A DNA stretch of 64,000 nucleotides from Beverwykella pulmonaria. Lineage: Eukaryota; Ascomycota; Dothideomycetes; Pleosporales; Melanommataceae. Positions 55,604 to 64,000 of the stretch are shown one piece after another. How positions within the stretch are numbered: the first letter of the stretch is position 1; each line of letters begins with the position of its first letter. The stretch is from assembly GCA_001599595.1 (NCBI GenBank), contig BCHH01000003.1, positions 4,149,537-4,213,536 on the forward strand. Direction: 5' to 3'. A program made the translations under genes and the position numbers. The notes under the pieces were generated by a model. That model worked only from the letters and a program-made list of their open reading frames with translations. It was not told where the DNA came from and did not search any database.

Positions 55604-55825
55604 ATGAATTCTTCAACTTATGAAGAAATACTCATTCAACTGAAGAAGGAAATTCTTGAGCAGGAAGTAATTCTTTTCCAAGATCGAAATTTTGCTTATA
55701 TTTCGGAGAAAACGTTTGACTGGATGGAAATTGGGGTTTCCCATCCGTCGCTTCCTTTGAATGCAGAACGGCATGATATCGGACCTTCTTTCACCGTTCA
55801 TCATCCTCAAGTCTACCTGATCTAG
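55604..55825 (+). CDS. Doubtful small hypothetical protein
   Basis: A 73-codon frame with an amphipathic, Glu/Lys-rich start (YEEILIQLKKEILEQEVILF). No homologous family is recognised, and it could be chance in AT-rich DNA. Confidence 0.22.
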   Translation: MNSSTYEEILIQLKKEILEQEVILFQDRNFAYISEKTFDWMEIGVSHPSLPLNAERHDIGPSFTVHHPQVYLI

Positions 55826-56631
55826 CCGGCGTTTCCAGGCGACCCATCAACTAATAGAGAAGGTCGTAAACTTTACAACCAGTCTGGGGATGATTGACGT
55901 AAACTACAATAACCCGGATTTCGGTAGACTGGACTAGGATGCTGTGATGCGTGCTCCGAGATCGCATTTGGCACAATGGGGGCAGCTTGGAGAAAGTTTT
56001 AGAGCAGCCATGACCATTACTAAATCTGTCTGATAGCCTTTGCTTCTTCACTAAATTACCTCCGCTTTTGATGCTTCCTACAGAGAACTCGAGAAAAGGC
56101 TTCCATCAGTCTGGCCTACAACTGATTTGTGGAACATTTTAGGAGCATTTCTTCACGCAGTATTATAACTCTCGTCATCGGCTATCACAAATTTGGATGA
56201 CACTCCCACCGGCCCCTTTGGAAAAATACCTTTGAGTTGCCTTGCGCTTAGCCTCGAGAGGTGGTCAAACGTAGCAGGCTTAACAGTGTTAGTTCTAGCT
56301 TATCCAGCATTTTCCCGATGCGGTATGCAATTTGTTCGCGATTGACTTTCTAGGTTAGAATCATCACCGCTGCTTACATTTATGATGAGGGCGCGCCGCA
56401 GATTTTTAAAACTTTTATCGTTCACTTCATTGCCTCGCACTTGATCTACACATATCTGTAAACTCGAATTCAAATTCAACAACTATGTACGCATGAAGAA
56501 AGTATTCAAATATGATCTCGTACCGGCCGGTCGCCCAGCGTTATTGTAATTTCGTACATCCCTTCTGCCCAGCAAAACGAAAGACTAATAAAGTAAACAG
56601 GCACTAAGGGGAAGAAAAAAAATAGAGATGT
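55826..56631. other. Intergenic region
   Basis: AT-rich, with no supported gene. 3' flank of the regulator gene at 56632. Confidence 0.45.
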
Positions 56632-58551
56632 TCAATGTAATGTTGAAAACGTCAGACTCGGCGTGCTAGCGGCACTCCCATGTATCATCTCCACCCATAA
56701 TTCATCGGCTGCAACTTTGTACTCTTCGGTAGATGGGAAAATGTCGAGAACCTTTCTAAACTCCTCAACATTCTTCAGCTTCAAGATCTCGGTGATCTTG
56801 CGCAGAGTTTCCATACACCAAGGTCTCCAATGATTGCCGAAATCGCAAGACTCAACGCAGTAGAAGAGGGTTGCCATAACCGGCTCGAGGCTCTTTCCGC
56901 GTGGCCACGCGTGATAGCCCCCCGACCCCTCGAGCATGTTCCTGATCCGATTGAACAATGGGTCGTAAGTGCAGCGGGTTACTCTAAGTCCGAGTCGAGT
57001 CCGCACATGGCGAGTTGTGGCCCACACAAAGAGCGGCAATCCTGCTGTCCAGACTCTGAACATCAGTGCTGCTTCCTGGCCCTGAGATCCGCTTGGGATG
57101 GTTTCATTCCAAGGCTCCTCAATCTGAACTGCCACTACGGCCTGCAGCGACTCGAAGTAAAGATTGCTCAGGGCCCGCTGGTCGATGTCGTTGTACCATT
57201 CGGAAGAGGTCGCCAGACCCAGCTGCTGGAGCCAGGCCACAATATCAAAGACGAAGGGGCTGTTCTTGGGGAACCGCTTAACTGTTCTCCAAGCGCGGAT
57301 CTGCGCGTCATCAAGAAATGCCAACGGAAATGCGCTTATGTTCGGGAACTGCGGAGATGGAAAGAGAGGAGGAGAATGCAGTACGCCTGCCAAACAGTAT
57401 GTTGTCCTAATTCAAAGTCAGTTCCCGAGAATGCGTACCCAGGGAGCGGGATCACTGACCAGGTGAAGGTTCTCTGGAGTTCGAAGTCGACCGTATGAAC
57501 TCCTCCGCGCGTCTCAATCATTCGTTGTAACGCCTCTAGATGCCCTCTAGCCTGATCCCACTCACAGTCGACGGCCTTTTAATCGTCAGTACGCTCACAT
57601 ATTGACGTTGAAAGTTAACTTACACATCCAAACGCTAGTAGACTGACAGCAAAGACAGTCGATTCAGGGACGTCATTCCCGCACAAACCCAAAGTTTCCT
57701 TAACGATCCGTACAGTCTCGCCCTTCGAATTGAGTGTCTCGAAGCTCGGCTCCAAAAGGCCGGATGTCTGGTCGCGGATCAAGGACGTGACGTAGAGCTG
57801 CGCGTAGTTCGAGACTTCGTCCTGAGGAGCATGGAATCCAAAGTCAAGTGCAAAGGGCTGTTTGATGCCTACACGCAATTGAGATAAGTCAGCATTATTC
57901 CGTTTCAGTGGGAAGACGTCAAGAAAGATGCCCCACTCCACTGCAGACAACTCCTCATCACAATTCTGTAATTGGCAGACATATAGCCACCAGATGAAAA
58001 TACTTACCGAAATTTGCTTGGCCGTCGACGGTGAAGCCAGGAAAAGGGCTCAGTGAGGAGAAGCCAGAGAACAGTGACCCGATTTCAGTAGTAATTGAGC
58101 GCATTCCATCCGAGAACGCTAAACTCGATGGACTCTGTTCTGTCTCACGGGAGCCAGAGCGACTGGACCTTGCCCGCTGCTTTCCCTTTCGACGCTCACT
58201 GCCTGCAACTGCGAGCGACGATTCTCCCGACCCCCTCCGCTGTTGCTGCTGCAAGTAGTTCTTCATGACGTGGCTCCGAACCGTTTTGAGCTTTTGCTTC
58301 GTCGCCGTCGCGCTCTCATCGCCAGTGGTCATGATGAACTCATACTGGGTTGGCGTAGCTGTTCTGGTCGGTGCTCGGTCTAAGACGTCCGGTCTGCTTG
58401 TCCGTCGTGATGGAGGGGTCCCCGCCGGTTGTCCCTCAGGGGATGAGGCGAAAAAGGGCGAAAGAGCATCTTGGTCTGGTGAGTCGGCCATGATTCCAGG
58501 TAATAACCAGAAGGTATTGGCATGAGATGCTGCTGCTGTGGCTGGAGACAT
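56632..58551 (-). CDS. Fungal_trans_2-like regulatory protein lacking a zinc cluster
   Basis: Four exons: 58551-58008, 57868-57624, 57575-57460 and 57406-56632, giving about 559 residues. An alternative first acceptor at 57941 would add 24 residues. The N-terminal half is disordered but has the family hallmark: a short strand before the basic helix (TQYEFIMTTGD), then VRSHVMKNYLQQQQRR. The middle has FALDFGFHAPQDEVSNYAQLYVTSL, and the C-terminal helical half includes YCLAGVLHSPPLFPSPQF and YVESCDFGNHW-like segments. These resemble fungal-specific Fungal_trans_2/DUF3468 proteins, which often lack the Zn2Cys6 DNA-binding domain. No Cys6 cluster is present. It is presumably nuclear; the target is unknown. 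The neighbouring secreted GH5 gene is on the same strand, 1.1 kb away. Confidence 0.75.
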
Positions 58552-59687
58552 GCTGAATTTATACATTCGAGACAATACGATGCCTACAGGAGGGTGGTAT
58601 ATGTTTAAAGACACTCACTAGCCACAGCCAACGCCATTCGAATCGGCTAGCTGCTCAACCGCATTGGCCCCCCCCATCCTTCCCGCGGTCGGCCCACCAT
58701 ACCAGACACCCTGTAGTCGGTTGCATCATCGTTGCAAAGTTGCACACTACTTTTCATGAATCATCCAAACGCAGTGCGATCAAAGCGTTGGTGGCGCCCG
58801 GTTACCAGCCACAGGGTCGAGGCATCGCTATCTTCATTGGCTACGGCCTGAGCGCCAGTGAGGCTGATGCTGGGAGAAGATGAGGAGGATTCTCGAAGAG
58901 CGACAGGGAGCTGAGTAGTAGAATGGAATTCAGAAATTGGGTTTGGGGCCAGGATGTGGGGTCGGCTTTCAGGTCATTTTACAGCAGAAATGCAGGTGGG
59001 GAGAAGCATTCGCCCCGTCATGAGAGTGTCCGCCTGGAGCGAAACAATTGTTAGTTTGCTAGGATGACGTTCCGGGGTGGTTCACAAGGATGGTTTAAGA
59101 AATCTTAAGTAAGCATCGCTGGGAGGGGAAAAGGTCGGTTGCTTCTTGATCCTTCGCCTCGCCCTGCCCGCGCTTGGGCCTCAGGCTGCGAGGCTCAGCT
59201 GTTTTAAATTTCCGGTGGCTCAAAGGCCTACTATTATTATTAACAATACCTACAATGCAGCGGGCGGAGTTGCTCCATACAGGTACACCGAAACACCGTG
59301 CTGGGTCATCCGAGCCCCGACAAGATTAGCATTCCGCTGTACCACCGTTCGGTGCCTATCTGCGAGAGCTATCGCGAAGATTCGCAACTTTCCTCAAGAC
59401 GTAAATTTCCCGACTCTTTAGCGCACAAACAATTCCAAACGGTTCGTCAAGTAGCCAAACCCCGCGCATTTTCTTTGAGCATCCGAAAATACGTCGGGAG
59501 TTTGTTCTATTGGTCTGATGAGATTTTGCTCATTAAATGTCAGGCATACACGATTTATTTTCGTAAAGGCAGATTCGCATTCAATGCCACTTCCTTTATC
59601 TAGATGGTTCAAAAGCTGATATCTGGTCCTTTTCCGGCGTCACCGCTCTTCATCGACCGTCTTCAGCTTGCAACGTCCATATGGGAT
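58552..59687. other. Intergenic region, 1.1 kb
   Basis: Regulator promoter and GH5 3' flank. Small overlapping frames only. Confidence 0.45.
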
Positions 59688-61263
59688 TCACAACCCTGGC
59701 TTCACGCTAACGGTTCCACCATTCACACTCGAGATGCCACTCCAGACGAGCTGTTTGGGAACCAAAGGTTGAATTATCTTCAACCAAACGGTCTCGTACA
59801 AGCCAGGGCTTCCGTCAGCCGCTTTGCTCGTCGGCTCGAGGCTCCCCCATTGCTTCGAGTCGGTGCAGCAAGCGCTGTTTGAGCCCCAGAACGGACCAGC
59901 AGCCCATGCAGTCCAGCCGATATATACATCATTTGTGTCCATATACTTGATCATGTCGGAAAGCATCGTAGCGCACTATTATCAGTCGAGTTAGCAAATG
60001 TATTATGTTTGAGCATGAGCGTGTCAAGTATCGTGCTAGTTTCCTCTTCAGTGCGTTTCAACTAGCGACAATTCACTAGACTTATTCAGTAATGGCCAGC
60101 TCCTATATTGAGTTGCATATAGCAAAGCCTTTCTCTGAGAGGCATGTGAATTGCCTCCAAGGCCTCAGTGCCCTTGAGTGCATAAAACGCGAACGAGTAG
60201 CCATTTGAGTTTGGCCAGTATATTTCATGTTTGAAAGTAAAGCGCAATCTTACCTGAGTTGTATTGCTTGCTCCGAATTCGGTTATCATAGCCTATTTCT
60301 CGACATGTTAGTTTCTTGCACACAATCGTCCTGGGAACCCAAGCTTTTTGAGCGGTTGAGCTTTCTCGATGTTTTCCGCACCTTGTAATTGTTCTGCTTT
60401 AGCCAGGCCGTGACACCGGCGAGCTTCGATGCTGGTTGAGTGCACGCAGCATGCGTTCCGCTGAAGTCCTGGTCTAAATATTCATGGATATCAAACGCCA
60501 TATTATTCTCAGGATCCTTTAGCTTAGTCAACTGCGTGTTGGAATCCGTGCCTTCAGTCCAGCCATGCCCCCCAGTCCAGCTGTTTCCAGGTGCGAGGAT
60601 GAGTTGCTTTGCGCCGACCTTCCTGATGGCGTCGATGGCTGCTTGGTCGTTTTCGATCACGAGAGACGTCTTCATGTCATGGGGCTCATTCATCAGGCCG
60701 AAGATCACTTTTTCATTGTCCTTGAAGCGGTTGGCGAGTTCGCCCCAGAAGGCGCCGAATTGGGCTGTTGTTGCAGCTGTCTTGTCGGTGGTATCACCGA
60801 TGATGCTTCCGGTCATGGGTTGTTGGGAAGGGTCATTGTATCTCATGTCTAAGTCTAGTGAGTACATTATATCTAAGAGTGAAAAATAGAGCTTACAATT
60901 GTGAGGATCCAAGATACAGTATGCACCTTTCGTCTTGGTCACATAGTCGACTGCCTCCTTGAAGAAATCGAAGTGGGTTTCGTTGAATTTCGCTCCTAAG
61001 CCGTATGACAGCGGGCACATGCGCTCTAGCAAGAAGGCAATTCGGAATAAGTTGATCTTGTTCTGGTCGACATGGATATCGATTCCCTTCTTGTCGATGA
61101 AGGAATAGTCAACACCGAACCGTCCTGGAAGGCCAAATCCCTTCTGGCTGGTCTGGCTCCATACGCCGAACTCACCAGAGCTTTCTGCAACGCCAGCATA
61201 AAAGATTTTGGCAGAAACGACTACTGCAAATGCAGTGATTGAGGCAAGGCTTTTGAACAACAT
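59688..61263 (-). CDS. Secreted GH5 cellulase (endo-beta-1,4-glucanase)
   Basis: Four exons: 61263-60897, 60848-60382, 60292-60254 and 59975-59688, giving 386 residues. The signal peptide is MLFKSLASITAFAVVVSA. GH5 landmarks in order: FRIAFLLERM, YCILDPHNYMRYND (joined across intron 1), GLMNEPHDM with the acid/base Glu177, DIHEYLDQDFSG, AMITEFGAS with the nucleophile Glu283, and VYIGWTAWAAGPFWG. No CBM1 cellulose-binding module is present. Exon 3 has only 13 codons. Intron 3 (278 nt) is five times longer than the others in this window; its branch region GCTAACTCGACTG looks normal. It is an extracellular plant-cell-wall hydrolase of the GH5_5-like type. Confidence 0.9.
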
Positions 61264-64000
61264 GTTGGGAACAAAATTATCCACAGATTATTGTCTTACG
61301 TACTTGGGGGACTTTGATCTATTATCATTTTTCTTCATCTCATGCTATTTCCTTCCAATTTTGCCCGATCATGACACCTTGCTCTTGTTTACCCTTCTAG
61401 AATATTTCCGTACTCTGTCCTTCCGTGTTCAAACTGGCAACGCTCCATGATCTACAGTGCTTGCAATCTATGCAAATGGCCAAAATCTGGTCTCTGGATA
61501 CCTGCAAATGTGGGGTTCTTTCTCCACCAATCAAATAAATGAAGCCATATTGTTTCGAAGAACTGTTTCGCTTAACATATATCCCAGCTAGAGCCTCACA
61601 ATATTTCATCAACTTGAGATATGGCTTCTAGGGCCGTGATACGGAGAGCGGCACACCGAACGGAAAGGGCTGGATGGTTACGTCAGGTCTTGGTGCAGCT
61701 TGAGCACGACGTTGCTTTTACTTCACAACTTATTTATTTTTTTCTTCTCTTCTCTATATCTCCTGCATTACCTCGTGTTGAAACCTTTACAAGGTTTACC
61801 ACTCCAATAGAAGCGCGGCTCTACTCAACGTATCTACTGCAGTACAGAGTTTTGGATAAGGCTTACAATACAGCGCGTTTTGAATCCTTCCTTCGGCTTC
61901 AACTTCCTCGCCCCCTCATCAGGCGGTCAATGCGTAGAGTGTGTCTGGGCGATAAAACGCTAATCTTACGACCCAGACGGACGAGAAGAGACGACTTGTC
62001 GGATCTGAAAACCTAGACATCTCCCCGGCGCCTGCGCATGCACGCACGCTACATCTTCTGATCTTGATATCTTCCGACGGACATAGTCTCGACCCGGAAT
62101 CTGACCGGTACCGCCCAGGCAAGATTTACCTTTTGCTGTACAGAGGAATGTGGCGGGCGCCACATGTCTTGCAATACCCCTCAGCCAATAGGCTGCTCAC
62201 CAGCCACATTCACCCTCGCTTCTTGCTGTTCGCTTACGTTTTAGCCACAGGTGCAGCCACCCTACGGTCAAGGCTGGCTGTGAGAAATCTTATGTGGGTA
62301 GGAAGGATTTGTCGGGGGCACGTCCAAAGCTTCTTTTTTCCAAGATGCGGGCCTGCGCCGCAACACCGCTTCACCAGCCACATGTGAATACGAGACTCAT
62401 CCACAATTAGCCACACATGAAGGACGTGCACAAACGCTAATACTAATGTAGCCTAAATATCGCCTAGCGTGATCGGACATTAGCCAATAGGACTACTTTC
62501 GGACACACCAGCCACGATTGCCATCCGTGCGTTGTCTTGCCCGAATCCTCAACACCATGAGTCTATCGCAGTTCACTGGCATGCACAAAGAAATTATCAT
62601 TGTGGAGGCTGAGACCCCGGTTTGCCTTCTAAATCTCCCTCTCATTAATCACGGTTCTGTTCTTAGTTTAGTGTCCTACCTCAGTCATTCCTTTCGGGTG
62701 TCGTTTCTTGCAGATCTTCTTCACTGTGTCACACCTAGCCCTTGAGTTTCAACTACCTCATATGTGGCTGAGGAAGACACTACGCATATATTTCAGGCAT
62801 CTCTATGTTCATGGCTTCTATTGGCTTATCTCCAGTTCCAAAGCCACTCCTCGGAGCCCATTGTCCTAAGTTGGCACAGTCCACAATCAATGAGGATTTA
62901 TGACATATACCCACTTAACACTTGATCAGCAATTTCAGATGTCTCGGTGAAACTAAACAGGTCCGACTTGGCTATACAATCAATAAGCATCGGGACGTTT
63001 GGACGTTCCGCCCCGGCACAACATACTGATGTGAAATAATATCTACGCACAGACAACACTTCTCGCAGAAACTCGACAACACTAGCCACACCTATTCTCA
63101 GCCGCACGCTAGAAGGAATATGAGCCTCGATCTCCGAGACGACAGTACGATTATCCCCACATCTTGGACCCATTTTTCCAACTGTTTGACTCGGTTCCCC
63201 ACACGAGGCCCTCCTAGTGGCTACGTTGGTGAACCGCACAGCCACAGACTGAGACATTGTGGAGTTCTTCTGCCTATGAAACGACCCCCAAGGTCTTGTA
63301 TGGTATGATGTTGGGTGAAAAGCTCACCAGGTAGATGTCACCAGCCACATCGGCATCTGATCACCGGCTTTAGATGATGTCACTGCTTAAGTGTGGTACC
63401 GGATCATGCTTGACTTAACGGTAGTAGAAACTGGAGGCGAAAGATTTCTAATCACCGACGTCTTGGACCCCAAAGACAGCGGCCCTTCGTTATCTTATAC
63501 TTCCCTGTCCGGTGATGTCTCAGGGACGAGGATCTGGATTCTATGCTCTCCTCTACTATATGTCCTACCAGTTACGGTTAGCGCACCGTATTCCTCCCGT
63601 CACTGCTCCTTCTCGCTTCCATCCAGTCCATTCAGGACAACGCAAAGCTTCGGAAATAACGGCTACCGAAGACAACACCGTTCTTATTTACTTCTGTCTC
63701 ACATGTGTGCTGTTCTACCTTGCAGCTCCCTTTCTATCTAGGATCTGCATTGGGGTCTATTGTCGAGAATACTTCTCGCCCACGGCATAATTCCTGAGCG
63801 AGACTGCGTTGTCCCGCTTCTGGAAAAACGGTGTCATCCAGTTTACTATTTCCAGTGAAATCCTCCCGTATAGTACTGCGAAAAACCTCCATTGCTGCTT
63901 TGTGGTAGCGGGCATTTGAAGTGTCTCAAAGTGTTAAGGCTTCGTGTCGGCTCATCTAACGTTCTGAATTGGAATTAAATGGCTATTTTGCCGGATGATG
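61264..64000. other. Right-end region, 2.7 kb, no supported gene
   Basis: Left part is the GH5 promoter. The remainder has many short frames on both strands and none with domain-like features. The hexamer AGCCAC recurs unusually often between 62150 and 63350. It may be an eroded repetitive element or the flank of a gene outside the window. Confidence 0.45.

Noticed and set aside
1..64000. tRNA or rRNA genes
   Set aside because: No convincing B-box plus acceptor-stem pairing or rRNA core sequence was seen on either strand.

Overview
The window is genomic DNA of a filamentous ascomycete (Pezizomycotina). The evidence is short spliceosomal introns (mostly 40-70 nt, GT..AG, with CTAAC/CTGAC-like branch sites) and fungus-specific families: two HET-domain proteins, a Pth11-like rhodopsin-domain protein, an ascomycete laccase ending in Asp-Ser-Gly-Ile, tyrosinases, a Fungal_trans_2-type regulator and a SAPS-domain phosphatase partner. 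A leotiomycete is my best guess, but the sequence alone does not prove it. No rRNA, tRNA, CRISPR array or intact transposon was recognised. One P-type ATPase relic shows RIP-like decay.

Layout. 0-14 kb is an accessory block: a HET/ankyrin gene running off the left edge (about 19 ankyrin repeats, the last seven almost identical in DNA), a secreted protein built from two 4-Cys modules, a FAD monooxygenase, an F-box/ankyrin protein, and a large P-loop NTPase with a candidate nuclease-like C-terminal part and a Gly-Arg-Gly-Ser tail. 14.6-21 kb is a housekeeping island: dynactin p27 (DCTN6), a small acidic protein, a SAPS protein and the ESCRT-III-related VPS60. 21.7-27 kb holds the decayed ENA-type Na+ P-type ATPase and two divergent multi-pass membrane genes: an orphan 7TM protein with a 14-Cys ectodomain and a Pth11-like protein. 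A second HET gene follows at 29-31 kb.

31-48 kb contains three secreted copper oxidases (laccase, short tyrosinase/catechol oxidase, long thioether-type tyrosinase), interspersed with a secreted orphan protein and a hidden three-exon 6-Cys small secreted protein. The HUL5 HECT ligase lies in the same interval. 49-61 kb carries a possible OB-fold protein divergent from APD1 (bis-Cys/bis-His Fe-S protein), a GNAT acetyltransferase, a Fungal_trans_2-like regulator and a secreted GH5 endoglucanase. The last 2.7 kb shows no gene I can support.

How it fits together. Conserved cell-biology genes (dynein cargo adaptor, SIT4 phosphatase partner, ESCRT, ubiquitin ligase, Fe-S protein) are embedded in faster-evolving blocks. 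Those blocks are rich in self/non-self recognition candidates (HET, ankyrin, NTPase), secreted enzymes acting on phenolics and cellulose, and small cysteine-rich secreted proteins. The most interesting candidates are the NTPase/nuclease-like gene, the homogenised HET-ankyrin array, the Cys-rich 7TM protein and the 31-48 kb phenol-oxidase/secretome neighbourhood. All exon boundaries are my own reading and are not supported by RNA data.
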